From the NCBI RefSeq assembly GCF_000346465.2, contig NC_034014.1, positions 28,126,076 to 28,190,075 of the forward strand: a DNA stretch of 64,000 nucleotides. Direction: 5' to 3'. The notes beneath the pieces are model-generated. The model ran no database searches, had not been told where the DNA came from, and saw only the letters and a list, made by a program, of their open reading frames with translations. Made by a program: the position numbers and the translations under genes. This DNA is from Prunus persica. Its lineage: Eukaryota; Streptophyta; Magnoliopsida; Rosales; Rosaceae. Shown one piece after another: positions 1 to 13,404 of this stretch (positions are counted from its first letter, which is position 1; every line of letters starts with the position of its first letter).

Positions 1-9
1 TTATATATA

Positions 10-310
10 CTAGCCTCTCTGCACGCGCTTCAGCGCGTGCGAGAGGTTTTTTTTAAAAAAATTTAAATTTATTTTAGAATTAAAAAAGATAATGGATATT
101 TGTGTTCCATAAAAATAGGACCCATTATTTGAATTTTCTTTTAATTTTAATTTTTTTAATACGAAAAATTGTGAATTTACCATATTATCCTCATTTAATT
201 AATAATTTCAATTCTTAATGTTTGCATTAACCAAGGGCATTTTCTGGTATTTTGAATGTTTTAAATATTTCACCATTCTCTGTCTTTTGCTTTATATATA
301 TAAATATAGA
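10..310 (-). mobile_element. Small non-autonomous Helitron (complete)
   Basis: Read on the minus strand the element begins TCTATATTTATATATATAAA and ends with a strong hairpin followed by CTAG. The hairpin arms are cctctc + gcacgcgc and gcgcgtgc + gagagg (plus positions 14-46) around a ttca loop. The minus-strand flanks are A before TC and T after CTAG, which is the Helitron insertion signature. It is about 301 bp, AT-rich, with no coding capacity, so it would depend on a Rep/helicase supplied elsewhere. A diverged copy of the same family lies at about 33775-34038 on the other strand, which supports both the family assignment and the 5' boundary. The family name is unknown to me. Confidence 0.75.
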
Positions 311-3300
311 TACACGTAATCATTATAGAAACGTTTAGTTGTTGAGTTTCAAAGATTGTAAAGTTTTGCATAGAGTCAAAAGATTAAAAGAGTTTTAAAA
401 AAGAGTATATATGAGTGAGCATACAGGTGCGTCGCAGGACATCATTACTTATTGTATAAATGGGACCTCGCGCTGGGCATGGCCCATGCATCATGCTCGT
501 GATGAGTATAAGATAATCGAACGAACCAGCAACTCGATAAGATTGACTCCAATTAAACATCAACTAGAGTTGGTAAAATGGATATGTATACATAAAATAA
601 AATATTTATTAGTTTTTGGTTGTTGCCAAAATTAAAAAGAGGGTAAAATTTTTCTCACACACGAATCAAGGTGTTATACAAATTCGAGCCCGAGATTTAT
701 AATTCAACTTCAATATTAACATTATAATTAAGTCGAAAACATGTCGTTTAATTGTTTAAATTTTGTAAATACGTAATCGTAAACTCTGAAATTGTGAATA
801 TCCAAACATTACTGGATTAAGGAAAAAAAATGTACGAAAAATCTGAACAAAATTCTAGCTCATTATGTATGTAAGATTATGGTTCGTGCCTCCTCTGCTT
901 TTACCAAATTTAATGTTTTTTATTTTGTTGGGTGAAAAATTGAATGTGTTTTTGGATGTGACTTTAGAGGTTTTGGTGACAGGCTTTGAAAGTTGAGTTT
1001 CACCGTTTTGCGCCATGCATTTGCGGCCTGCAAGAAAAAACTGCAATTTCATAGTTTTATTCAAAAAGATCACCACGCTTTTCTCAACTTTTGGGCTTTG
1101 GCCCGAGAGGCCCCCCAATACATATGATGTTACATACTGACGCGTGTCGAATACAGTTGATGGACCCTCCTTGACTCAGTGACACATCAAGTACACGTAC
1201 GATGCCAGCCTGGACAACAAGAAAAGAAGATAAAATTTGGTCAGTTACATACAGTATAACGTTCTAATAAAAATGGTCACAATCACATGACTCACACCAT
1301 AGTCTTTTAAGATTTGCAAGTGCTTTTGATATGGCTAAAATCACTTACTGACAATCAAAAACACTTATGACAACGTTTGTAAGTACTTACGAGTCACACA
1401 AACGCTTTATAAAGCACTTAGATTTTCAATAAATTTTTTAACATTCTTCTAATAGAAGCACTTCTAAAAAAGTGTTTCTAAACATACACATTCTCAAACG
1501 AGCCGTAACTAACATATTTTGTGATTGTTTATGAAAGTCACTCGTTGTGAGTCAAAATCAAGTCTTTGTATGATATAAATTTGTTAATACAAACTAAAAG
1601 TAACATTAATCTAATACTTTAACCTTAGAATCTATTATTATCTTATGCTATATTCATATAATTCATCACGTTGGTGTATTCCACGTCGTACATGAGTACA
1701 AAAAAGGGTGTGCAATCGATGGTTAGATGCGATATGAATCATGAAATGGTGTCACTGTCATGTAGCCATGTGTGGTCAGAAAGAAAAATGATGAACTCTC
1801 TGAAACTTTTATAAACAAAAGAATTGGTGGTGAAGGTTTATATTTGATGCGTGACATGATATAAAATTCATCATTCATTAAGACACATATTTTGTTAACC
1901 TGTCTACTTCATTATCGTGTTTATGCTATGCACTTTTGTTCATGTTGTCATGCACTGCCTTAGTCACTGTCCACAGCACATATGTTTTTCAATACAAAGA
2001 TGATTTTTATTTTGTTTTATTTTATCCAGGAGGACAAGACAAGTAGCACTAGATTATGCCAAGTCATTCAGTGATATGACCCCTACTTGCTACTCAATGT
2101 GCATTGTAAACCCTATCATGATTATAGATAAAGAAAACAAGAATACCACCATAACTTGAGGACAAAGATGCCAACTTGATTGGGTTTAATCCCAATATTA
2201 TAAGGGAGATTAGAGAAAGCATAAAATTACTGAGTGAGTGAGTTTGAACTCATTCTAACTTAAAAGGGAATGAACCTAGTTCTAGTTCAGGGAGAAAAAC
2301 TTCCTTATCATCGATTGCATACTAGTTACACCTACTCCAACCGTGATCCTAAGTCGCTTGAGCTCACAGACATATCCGGTGGAGGCAAGTTTCATACTAT
2401 GTGTAGCTAGAAAGAGCTTGTGTAGGTACCCTTCTGTCTAGATCTGTTCTACACTTAATTCAACTGTCCTGCATCCAAATGCAATATGCATCATGACTAG
2501 GGTTAAGTCGCAAGTTTGGTGATATGGGTCTCCCTATTTCACACTCTGGTTGGTATTCAATTTGGAACAAGACAAAGGACATGTAAATGTAAATGATGTG
2601 CCATCAGTGACCCTACTTGCTACTTGTACTTGACGTCTATGATAAATCCTTCTCCTATCGTGAAAATGAATAGGACCGCCAAAACTACCACGTTGGGTAA
2701 TTTGGTGATGAAAACAACCTTCACCTAAATTAAAGTGTCAAAAGCACATGTTCATAGCTTTTGGGCCAACCAGATATCATGGGTTTCAATTCCAAATATC
2801 ATGTTCAGAATCTGGAGGACCAAGCCTGCTCTATACATCCATTCCATCTCATCAGACCACTCTCTAGGTTGTGACAAATACTAGTTTGCCTCTCCTTGGA
2901 GAAAACAACAGAAAGCCAAAGAAACTCATATTATTGCCAAACAGATGATACTATTTTCCATGGTAATAATATGCCTTCAGCGTTTTGACTTTACTAGATC
3001 ACACATTTTTCTTCTGCCTTCTGTGAATATGTGGGACCAGCAAGAGAGGGAAGAAAGAGAAAGAAGGGGGGAAGGAACTTGGGTGATAAGTCTCAACTCA
3101 AATGAGTACCCAATAAGCATATGGCAACTGAACCATTGTATTTCACATCCTTGCAACCCAGCAGAAAAATAAAAAAAGATCCAAGATTTTCATTTATCTT
3201 TCCCTTTGGCCTGTACGTAAATTTTATCTGTTATAGACTAAAAGGACATACAACTTTTGCTGTTACACATTGAAATTCTGAGATTAAAACTATTACAATC

Positions 3301-3702
3301 TAATGGACCATACCTCCAATTCTCCAGCTTGTGCTCTGTTTCAGTTGAACCACATCGTCTGGGACAAATGAGTCTGTATCAACACCACAATTCAACCCAT
3401 GAGCTCCACGTCAATGGTTCACACGAGCTATCCTGCAACTTGGGCAACATGACTGTCCTTCCATACCAATGCCTGTACATTCTTTCAATCAAAAAGTGTG
3501 ATCTACTATCAGATTACTAAAAATTGTATGGCATGAACTGCTCACATCACTTATCAAATATGAAAGCGGCATTGCAAAAGGAATAACAGGTGTTATGATC
3601 TAGACAGCATGGAACCTTGTATAAGCTGAATTTATGGGTTATATGAACTTTTTCAAGACATATCAAGTGACACCTTGTGTGAAAATATCCTTATCTCTCA
3701 GA
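311..3702. other. Intergenic, no supported gene
   Basis: AT-rich intergenic DNA. A 74-codon open frame at 411-635 has no recognisable domain and no splice partners. About 640-740 carries a degenerate B-box-like stretch (ttcgagcccgagat) resembling the SINE-like repeat near 56.8 kb. About 1270-1520 has repeated 'agcactt' motifs and ends ctcaaacgagcc, which looks like an old MITE. About 2040-2160 and 2570-2700 are two loosely similar segments sharing tacttgctact. The last few hundred bases probably include the 3' UTR of the phosphatase gene. Confidence 0.5.
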
Positions 3703-6439
3703 TCATCCTGAAACACTTGAAGGGACAAGGAGGAGTAGTTCTTCATGGAATACCTGAAGGCAACAAATATAAGTCCATCTTTTATTGTATTGAAGAACAT
3801 ACAGTTAGATAAGAAATTTTAATAATAATAATAATAGGGAATTTAAAAAAAGAAAAAGAAATTACCATCTTAAAGTGTTCTAACTCTTGCCTTAGGTCAT
3901 CTCCAATATCCTCAGCTAAAGGCTCTAGAATGCAAGGTGGGGAATTTTGAACTTTTACCCCACCACATACCTAAAAACAAACGAAATTGCATGAGTTAGT
4001 TGCCTTAAGCAGCACTCAAGATTTAAGTTAGTAAATAAGATATGATAGATGCAATCTTGGTACCATATTTTATGGCTCTACACATTCTGTGGGGGAAAAT
4101 TACAAAGCAAATGCAGAGCATACAGACCAAACAAGCTTCTGTGATAGTTAAAATGCATTGGATATCTTGATGCCCCTACCACCAGTCCAATGGTCTGCTT
4201 AACTGCAGAACTTAAGATGAAAGTTCTGCTTTGTATCATCAATTTGGAAGAATACAATAACAACCAAGGCTTTCTTTTTCCCCTTGGGCACAAGAAGTTG
4301 TATGCATATGCAAATATCACTAATTTTCTTTTAAAAAAGCAATAAAAATACTACTCTACTGTTAATAGTACAGGATATGTTTGACTCTATGCAGTTTTAT
4401 AAATAAAAAAAATCTACAAATGCTAAGAAAAAGAACCCTACTTTAGGAGGGAAAGTTTGATTGAAAACTAGATTGGAGAATACCAGTTTAAAACCTTCGT
4501 AAGAATGTGAAAATTCTATTTGTTGGAAATCAATGCGTCGATGTTGTTGTAGTGCAACTGAAATACGGATAATTGCACATAGAAATCTGAATTTCTTTTT
4601 GACCTGAAAGTTCAAAAAGAAAGTACGCAGAAATAAACATAAAAGCACAAATAAGTAAAGTTCTCAAAATATTGGATGTGTTTAAAAAGATACTACCTCT
4701 GTTGGAAACTCCTTAAAGGAAACATGACCAAAGTTTGGTAATTTCTTCCTGTGGTGTCTTGCAAGTAGTGCTATCAGCTGTAGATTCACTAATTGATTAT
4801 CACTATAATGACTACACAAAGTATGCACCAGGAAAGAGCACACAAATAGACACTTGACATACCTTGACCTCCTCAGTACTGTAACCTTGAAGATGGCCAC
4901 CATTCTACACAAAAAAGATTTAGCTCATCAAAGATTAATAAGTAAATAGAACTTCAAGTTTTATACACGTGCAGAATGTTTCCAGCTGATTCTCAATGCA
5001 CGTTTATTGAATTATTAAGAGGAAAAAAAAAACATTACCATGATAATAGAATAAGAATGCTTATGGTAACCCTTTTTCTCGATGGAAAGCCCAATATTGT
5101 GAAGCAAACATGATGCTTCAAGATACTCAAGATCCTTGTCATCTAGGGAGGCAGCAACTTGATTGCTAGCAAGCTCGTCACATTTTCTTAAACATTCAAA
5201 AAATTCCTGCAAAAATCATCTCCTCAGAACACTAGATGTTGCACTCGCTTCTGCTTATATCACAGATACTTTAAAAAAAAAAAAAAAAAAATTCAAAATG
5301 AGAACTTCACCGAATACCTTTGCAATGCTAGCACACTGAGCAGCCGCTCTCATCCTCTTGTTGCTATTAAATCTCATTGCGAGCCGCACAATAGACGACC
5401 ACTTTGCATTGGCATTCAAATCATAATCATTAACCTTAGCTAAAGTTTCTGCAATAACACCTTCTGCCAATGAATACCCAGAAATCTCCATTTCCTCAAT
5501 GCCAATTACCTCAAATATCTCCTCCAATAGCACAGCCCCGGCAACGATAAACTCGGACCGCATTTTAAAGAACTTCTCCCTCCTAATCTTCTCTGCCTCT
5601 CCTCCACCACATAAACTCTCAACAACACCCTTCAGTTCTCCTCTACTTAACTTCCAATACCTCTTACTGTCCCCAAAAGAAACCATATTCCCGACCTGGA
5701 GCATATTGCTCACATTGGCATACCCATAAAGGGCTGCTTTTTCTACTGCCTTTATGGTACCCGAAGATCCGACAACAGCCTCAAAGCTACAATCTTTAAT
5801 CTTTTCAACCAACCCGGATTCTTGAACAACCAATCTAATGTGCTCCCTCATATGTGCAACATTTTCTTCATTGTTCCCAAACTTTTGGGTCAAATTCACA
5901 TGTCCCAGCTTCAATGAAGCACCAAAAATGACTTGTCCTTGCTTCCCAATTACAAACTCAGTAGACCCACCTCCAATATCCACACCCAGCACCAATTTCT
6001 CATATATTGGAAAAAACTGAAGCATACCCAGATACTCAAGCCTAGCTTCCTGTTCACCAGGCAACACATCTATCTCTAAACCAACCTCTTCCCTCACACA
6101 TTTCAAAAACCCAACATTGTTCACAGCTTCACGTACAGCTGCAGTGGCAACACAGCGGACATGGGTTTTGTTGATTTTGTAGGATTTCAAGATGTTCTGA
6201 AATCTTTTAAGGGCTTCAAGGGCAAGGAGCTGGGAGTGATGTGAAAGTGTAAAAGGGGTTGTTGTTGATGATGTGCTGGTATCACGGCCAAGAACCACAG
6301 GCTCTTTGAATTGGTCTATGGTGAAGAATTTGCCATTTGGGTATGCACGAACTATGAGCATCTTGAACGAATTTGTACCCATGTCAATGGCTGCAAAGAG
6401 TGTTGAAGGGGTTGGTGGGTCTGTGGTAGCAGAGGCCAT
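3703..6439 (-). CDS. Ppx/GppA-family exopolyphosphatase-like protein
   Basis: Seven exons, all GT-AG: complement of 3703-3753, 3866-3970, 4442-4603, 4697-4777, 4863-4904, 5039-5206 and 5318-6439, giving 576 residues. The N-terminal half is an actin-like ATPase fold: DMGTNSFKMLI near residue 19 and GVDIGGGSTEFV near 150 are the two phosphate-binding loops, and PGEQEARLEYLG precedes the second. The large first exon holds the whole catalytic module; the small exons encode the helical C-terminal domain. Relatives hydrolyse inorganic polyphosphate or pppGpp; the plant substrate is not fixed by sequence. The C-terminal HD-like motif reads LHNIG where bacterial Ppx usually has LHDIG, so a metal-dependent role for that domain is doubtful. 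I see no clear transit peptide. The start is the first ATG before the conserved domain. Family assignment is firm, substrate inferred. Confidence 0.9.
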
Positions 6440-8102
6440 TTCTCTTGGAAATTGGAATCTGGGATTTTGTGATTTTGATTTGGAGGCAAAATTTGCTGGA
6501 TCGATTTCCAGGTATGACTCTCTGCTCTGCGTTTACAAGATGAGAATTCAGAAAAGCCTCTTTCTTTTTTTTCTTTTTTTACTGATGTAAATTCTTATTT
6601 TCCCTAAAAATGATTGTGTGCACGAATTTCGTGAAATATGGTTTTCTTATTTTCTTCATCATTTGACTATTCTGATAATTAAATGAGATGACTTATTAAA
6701 GGGTCTTCGTTATATGTGATTTTTAGCTAACATCTTTTAATTCTTTCTTTTTGGGCTAACACATGATATTTGTTTGCATATATAAAAAAATGTGAAGTCT
6801 TAAGCAAGAAAAGATCTCAAAAGAATGCAGAAAACATTATTAAAATATTAAAACAGTATAATTTTTGTGCTTAAGTGCTTGAAGAAGTACTTTAAAATGT
6901 GCTTAGTCAATATTGATGCTTGCTTGCATCAGAACTCAGAACAGTTAGAATAGAAATGCTTCCCGGGTCCGAGGAAGACTTAGAAAAGAGTGTATACACC
7001 GGAAAATTGTATACAGAGAGGTTCCCAGAATTTTCCAGAGAGGTTCCCAGAATATTCCCGGAAAATAAGTTCCTAGAAAACTGTATACACCGGAAAATTT
7101 CGCAGAACATGCAAAAATATGCAATCTCACCAACCAAGTTGAAGTCAGTCAAGTGACCTAACAGTCCCTCACTCAAAGACTCATAGTTATGTTTTTTTAA
7201 TCTTTCATCAGCTTCTCTTTTCTGCTTTATATTCAGATAAAAAATCAACCCTTTTACAGGTGGGCAGACAAAGATAGTGACATAGTCAAGTTAGTGGAAG
7301 CTGCAGACCTGCAGATATAATTATTTTAAATCACGTTATACATATACGAGCTACTGTTGTATACATAAGCTGCAGCTCTAGCTAGGACTTTGCATGGAAA
7401 TTCAAATGAAATTTCAGATCAAATTTCAGAGAAATGGGTTCTGTTTAAAACTACAATCTTTGATGCTGTCACAAACATAAACAAAACAAACGCGTATAGA
7501 TGGAAAATCAACATATTGTCTGCACCTTCTTGCAACCTTCATATCATCGTCTATACTACTCTCTAACACGCGTTGTCTAATGTCTATCCACGTGGATTTT
7601 CAATTTTTTTTTGTCACTGACTTTCTTTGTTATGTATCTCATGGCATTAAACTGTTTTGAGTACTTTTCAATCACGACGCGTCTGATTAGTTATCGTCTT
7701 AAAATCCAATGCTTGAGAATCTTGAATTTGTTCTTTTTTTCTTTAAAAATGAGACAAAAGTACAGACAGTCATCGATCAATCCCATAGCTCAGGCCACTT
7801 TGTAATATCCAAAAATATTAATATCATAATACAGATTTTGGGTTCTTTTTGGTTTATAGTATGAGCTCATCTCTGCTTGACTTTCATGGTTAGCGTGTTT
7901 CTTGTTACTATTATGAACCTTCCTCGTACCTTCTTTCTGTTCTGTCCATTTAAAGGGTCAATCTCAGCTTGCATTTAAAGCCACTTAGTTTGATTGATTT
8001 GGTTACATGCGCTTCGCTTGTTTGAAATCCTTGTGAGCTTTTGAGAGAACAACTTGTTGCTGTTGTTGGGTGGTTGGAGAAAATTTAGTTGTTGGGTTTT
8101 TG
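6440..8102. promoter_or_regulatory. Divergent intergenic region between Ppx-like and CBP60 genes
   Basis: About 1.66 kb must hold both promoters. I cannot place either transcription start with confidence. A cluster of short direct repeats lies at 6991-7099 (tgtatacaccggaaaatt twice, cagagaggttcccagaat twice). CGCG-containing words occur near 7490 and 7568; CGCG is a known target word of calmodulin-binding transcription activators, but nothing here shows it is used. Small open frames across 6907-7248 on both strands are by-products of the repeats. Confidence 0.4.
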
Positions 8103-11100
8103 ATGGTACCTAAGAGGCATTTTCATGAGGAGGGTGGTGAGGACTTCGAATTTCCGGTTCCAGAATCGAAACGCAGGCCTACTTTCAAGAAGTGGGTGGT
8201 TTAGTTTGAGTAGAAGTTGGTGCTTTGTTTTGTGCTTTCTGGGTGATGACTTTGGTTTCTGACTATTGAGTTTTGTGATATTTGTGCAGTGTTGTTAGAG
8301 ATGCGATGAGAGATGTCACACTGAACCAAGTCGAATGGGAACACTTCTTTCGGAGAGTGGTTAGATTCGAATCTCCCTTATTTGTCAATATGAAGTTGAT
8401 CTGCAAAAGTTGGAACTGTTTAACAGTAATTATCATTGCCATGCTTTATTCGTGTGTTGCACTTGCTCTGTAAAAGGAACAAAATCCAATTTTCATGGTT
8501 TGTTCATTGCTATGCTTTCTCAGTTTTATTGACTTTGATTAGGAAGACCCTATGCTTAATTAACTACTACAAGGAAACTCTTATTGACTGTTAGGTTTGA
8601 TATGCCATTAGCCTTCCCAAAAAGAAGATATATTTTACAACTGTTTTGCTTTGTAGACTTTCAGTTAGAAGATATGTTATGCGAATGTGTTTGAAATCCT
8701 TTTCGGGTTGTGACAATTCATAACGAACCACTTCAAATTTGTGTGATATAGGTACGAGAGGAGGTCGAACGTGTGATCATTCCCTTCCTTAAGGCATCTC
8801 CAAGGTTAGCTTTTCAAGTCAAATATTTGTTGACTTAGAAAACCTGCAATAAATTGCAATTATAATCTTCTCTTAATCCTCAAAGCTTCCTGACAAGATT
8901 ATTGGATTTGTTGTTAATTTTTTAACAGGCCCCCGCTTGAAAGTGGAAGTACATCTGGAGGAAGAGGCTTGCAGTTGCGTTTTATCAATAAACTGCCGTC
9001 TACCATATTTACAGGCAGTAGGGTGGAAGCAGAGGATGGCGCACCTCTTCAAATTATACTGATTGATGCCAGTACTAATAATATTGTCCGTTCCAGTCCC
9101 CTATCTTCAATAAAGATTGAACTTCTGGTCCTCAATGGTGAATTTGGGTCAGATGATCAAGAGGACTGGACCGAGAAAGAATTCAATAACTATGTTGTGC
9201 GCGAAAGAGAAGGCAAAAGGCCACTGGTGACTGGTGAAATCAACATTACACTGAGAGAGGGAGTTGGTTCTCTTGGTGATGTTGTCTTCACTGACAACTC
9301 AAGCTGGATAAGATGCCGGAAGTTCAGATTAGCAGCTAGGGTTGTAGCCAAAGCTCCTAGTGAAGTGCGAATTAGAGAAGCTAGAAGTGAACCTTTCGTG
9401 GTAAAAGATCACCGTGGAGAGTGTACGTTCAAGAAACTCAACTCACTAACCATCTCTTTCATTATTTGCTCGTGGTGTGCTTTATAGTAACAATTTCAGT
9501 CTATATGAAAATGACAAAGAAAATGTTGATGCAGTGTATAGGAAACACCACCCTCCATCCTTAAGTGATGAGATATGGCGCCTGGAAAAGATAGCAAAAG
9601 AAGGCGCCTTCCACAAGAGATTATCTCGTTTCGGAATTGACACTGTGAAGGACTTCCTGCAGTCATATGTGAAAGATCCATCCGGGCTACGGAATGTAAG
9701 AGAGTCGGCTGTTCTGCTAGATAATGAGTCTATAGTGACTTATGTAGTTTGATCATTCATCTAATTTTCCAATGCGAAAATGCAGATTTTTGAAGGGATC
9801 TCGAACAGGACATGGGATACAATCATTGAACATGCTAAGGCTTGTGAGATAGATGATCACAAGTTCTATGCCTATCATAGAACTGAGCAAGATGTAAGTC
9901 TCCTGTTCAACTCCATCTACAAGGTTGTGGGAGCAATGGTTAATGGCCAATACTGTTCTCTGGATGAACTCACCCCACTTCAGACGGTATGCATACACAT
10001 TTTGGAGCTCCTCCTATTTTTTAATATCTCACACTTATTCTTGATCTGCTGTCATTTGTTGGTTGCTATGACTTCGTGCCTAACGTTTCTCTACCATATC
10101 ATACCACTGTTACTCTCCGTCTCTCTTGTTTTTTAATATATACCTTAGGATGAGAAACTGATGAGCTCCCTGGTTCTATTGGCAGAATCTGGTGGAAAAT
10201 TTGAAGCAGCATGCTTACAGAAATGTAAGAGATATAGTCCCCGTGGATACTTCGGCGATATTTGCCCTTTCAAGGCCTCTGTCAAGTCTACAAGCTGAGT
10301 CATTCAATGTCCCAAATCCAGATCTGCAACAGATTGATTTCCAACTCACACAGCAAGGTAAAATGTTATATTGTGTAAAATGGTATTAAAGGCTGTTTGC
10401 CTAGAGTGTTTGAATGCTTATGTACATATTGGTAGTAAAGTTTTGAACAGCATGGCCTTCACATGATAAGAGGTTGGTGTTAACTTAAGGAATGCATTCC
10501 AACTGTGTTAAGTTGCTCTTGGGTTATAGACTAGGTCAATTTCATATTTAAAAGCACATGAAATAGCCTTGTAAAATACTTGAAATCATGACATGGTTGC
10601 TTGCTGGTTTTCTAGTTTTGCCATTATAATTTCCCTACTCAATATTATGCTTTTCCCTAGTAACTGAAACCAAGTAATTTGCACAGATGAACCCTCAATG
10701 CAACTAGGTTTCAACCAAGCATCAACCTCAACATCATGTCCCTATCAACCAGAAGTTAGCAATCATTTAGTGGTCTCTCTAGCACAGGCTAGTCATCCAA
10801 TGCAAGTGTTCACTCCAGCGCTACGAAACAGCTTTTCGATGGAGGATTTTAACTCCATGCACTACAATGGAGAAAGCAGTTGGCCGCCGCTCAATGGCTT
10901 TCAAGTGCCAATTGTTCCAAGTGCTCATTTAGGCACAGAGAACCTTTTCCAGGTCCAAACATCAACTTGGTCTCCTACTCCAACGAGTACAAATGTAATA
11001 TGGGGACAAGCAAACAGTTTTTGCTTTGGTTCTTCAAGTAACGGAACAGAAGCCGGCCATTTCCCACACATTTCTGGTCTTGTACATAATTCAGGGACAA

Positions 11101-11213
11101 GAAAACCCAAGGCATGCTGGTGCAAGCTTCGTGCCGCCATTAAATGGTGGGTTTCGGTCAGACGGGATGTGGCTGCTAGAAGGATGGCAAGGCCTCTGTA
11201 CTTGGACTGCTAG
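8103..11213 (+). CDS. CBP60: CBP60-family calmodulin-binding transcription factor
   Basis: Eight exons, all GT-AG: 8103-8191, 8290-8359, 8753-8805, 8929-9422, 9535-9695, 9786-9986, 10186-10357 and 10687-11213, giving 588 residues. CBP60 hallmarks appear in order: RRVVREEVERVI near residue 50, LQLRFINKLPSTIFTG near 85, the long DNA-binding body with LYRKHHPPSLSDE and GAFHKRLSRFGI, then NLVENLKQHAYRN. The C-terminus (WCKLRAAIKWWVSVRR) is basic, amphipathic and Trp-rich and is the likely calmodulin-binding helix, placed as in CBP60A-E rather than N-terminal as in CBP60g. The family acts in the nucleus in immunity, salicylate and developmental control. The gene is intact and of normal length. The ATG is the only one giving a conserved N-terminus in frame. 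Which paralogue it is cannot be told from this window. Confidence 0.95.
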
Positions 11214-12332
11214 ACTAATGTAGTCTCATAGTTTTTCTTTAGCTTGTTAATTGGCCTCTGTATGCACTAGTTGTAGAGCAAGTACCTAAAAAGTAAGAGG
11301 TAAGCTTCTCCTAGTCCTAGATGTGCTAAGCTATAGTTGTTCACAGATTTATGTTCCTGCAGTTTTTCCTCCCTTTGTGTATAAATGTGCAAAAGGGGGG
11401 AGAGGGGGTTTCTCTTTTGTTGTAGTTATTTGGCCATAGTGTACAGAGTGTTCAAATGACCCATATATAAGTGGTTTCTGAAAGTTACAGAATAAAACCT
11501 TTCCCAGTTTCAGTTTCAGTCTTATCAGTAAGCTCAATCCAAAAATTCAATAGTTACATGGTTCTCAATGTGAGGCATGGTCCGAAATTTCGAAATTATC
11601 CACAATATTTTGCCAATTTTGTTTTTGTGAGTGTCGATATTTCTAGCATTTTGTCGTGATAATTTTATTTTTTTAATTAATAATAGAGAAATTGTCAACA
11701 TTTCGTGAAATTTTCCCCAAATAATAAGGGAGTCATTTGACATGGATCAAAAAGTTACTTTCTATGATGTATGTGGTATTTAGCAAACAATTCCTTTTGG
11801 GATCTCAGTTACTTTATATAATGTATGAGGTAATAAGAGCTCGGTTGGAATAATTTTCTTCTTCAATTCTTACCACCGGGCCAGACCTGGAACAAGGCCC
11901 AATGGCAAAACCCGTAATTTTATGTAACCACGGGCCCTTCTCTGAATGTTCCCAATAAAATATCTAGCCACCCGGCGGGCGAGTCGTATTGCACGGATGG
12001 AAAGAATTCTCTCGAAGGTTCCCCCTTTGTATCAGTGAGAAGATATTTTCTCTGTTTCCGAACAAAAACGCCACCCTAAAAAAAATAGATACAAACGAAA
12101 CCGAAACCGAGACAAACGCACAGGGCCTCTCTATTCTTTTTCCCTGTGAAGGGCTCACAGACATTCCTCTGTGGCTCTCTTTGTCTACTTGTTGCCTCTG
12201 GTTCTCCATGGTGTGAGAGAAGCTTGCTGCTATAATTAAAGCTTTTGCTTTATCTTTGAAGGCTCTGTTTTTTCTTACCTTCTATTTTTTGTGTTGTTGG
12301 GTGGATTGAGGGTTTTGTCGGGTGTGTGAGTG
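11214..12332. other. CBP60 3' region and J-protein promoter/leader
   Basis: The first few hundred bases look like 3' UTR, with T-rich stretches and an aataaa at 11491-11496. The rest is the upstream region and 5' leader of the J-domain gene. No coding sequence is supported; the overlapping open frames here have no recognisable domain. A gaaaccgaaaccgag direct repeat lies near 12098. Confidence 0.45.
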
Positions 12333-13404
12333 ATGGATAGGGAGGGAGGATCCAACGGCGGATCTTGCTACTATGCCGTCCTCGGGATTCGCAGGGACGC
12401 CTCCTTCTCCGATATCCGTACCGCTTATCGCAAGCTCGCTCTGGTAAAATTAATTACGCTCAAACGCCGTCGTTTCTCGTTCCCCCACATCATCCTCTTC
12501 TTTCTTTGATATCGCGTTTCTTCAATTATTCTCCTTCCTCCGGGTCCTCTGTTTTTTGCCAACAAAAAACGATGTCGTTTCTTCTTTCTAAAAAATCTGA
12601 ATTCGATTTTTGATTTTATTATTGTTTTTTTTTCTTCGTGTTTTGAAGAAATGTCACCCAGACAGGGCTCGGAACCAAGCGGTGGCCGGAGAAGCCAAGC
12701 GGCGGTTTCAGCAGATCCAGGAAGCTTACTCGGGTAACATTATCACTATAACGACGTCGTTAGTCAATTAAAAGCATGATAACCTTAATTTTCCCGGTGT
12801 TTGCTCTAACGATTTGGTCTCCGCAGTTCTCTCGGATCAGGCGAAGAGATCAATTTACGACGCCGGGCTCTACGACCCTCTTGAAGAAGACCAAGTCCGT
12901 AATCTCTTCTTCATCCTCTGACAAGGCCAAGGCCAAATTGTTCACCGTACGTAATGCGTGTGTGTTTTTTATTGGAAGTGAAAAAATATAACACACTTCC
13001 AAAACGACATCGTACGGTGAATGATTGCCTTGGTGATATCACTCTCTTTTTAACCTAATTGGTTATTTCCTTTTATGTCCCTGAATTATGTAAATTTGTC
13101 GGCAGGAATTTACGGATTTCATGCAAGAGATGGTGTCCATGATGAACAATGTGAAGGACGAGGTAGGATATTTACTTACGTTGTACGTAAGGGTAAAATC
13201 ATAATATCAGTTGCATTGATATTTTTGGGTCCATAAAATTGACTTTAGTCAAACAGTTTCGAAGACCTCCAGAAGATGTTCGCCGACATGGTCGGTGGTG
13301 GAGATGGGATGGGATTCGACTTCAGCGACATGGATCCGACGTCCTCAAAGAAGCCACGTGTCGGTGCATCCAACACCGCCAAGCGCAGCGCGTCTCGGCG
13401 GTAG
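12333..13404 (+). CDS. Small J-domain (DnaJ type C) co-chaperone
   Basis: Five exons: 12333-12443, 12649-12733, 12827-12894, 13106-13162 and 13249-13404, giving 158 residues. The J domain spans roughly residues 12-80 ([20 protein letters not shown], then the catalytic loop KCHPDR with intact HPD, then [13 protein letters not shown] and [11 protein letters not shown]). There is no Gly/Phe linker and no zinc-finger domain, so this is a type III J protein that stimulates Hsp70 ATPase. The tail ([16 protein letters not shown], then [15 protein letters not shown]) is typical of a small plant clade, likely cytosolic or nuclear; a basic end (KRSASRR) could aid nuclear entry. The donor after exon 3 (CAA|GTCCGT) is weak but is the only one that keeps frame. 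Confidence 0.92.

Noticed and set aside
411..635. 74-codon open frame near the Helitron
   Set aside because: No domain, no splice partner, no homology I recognise; length is expected by chance in AT-rich DNA.
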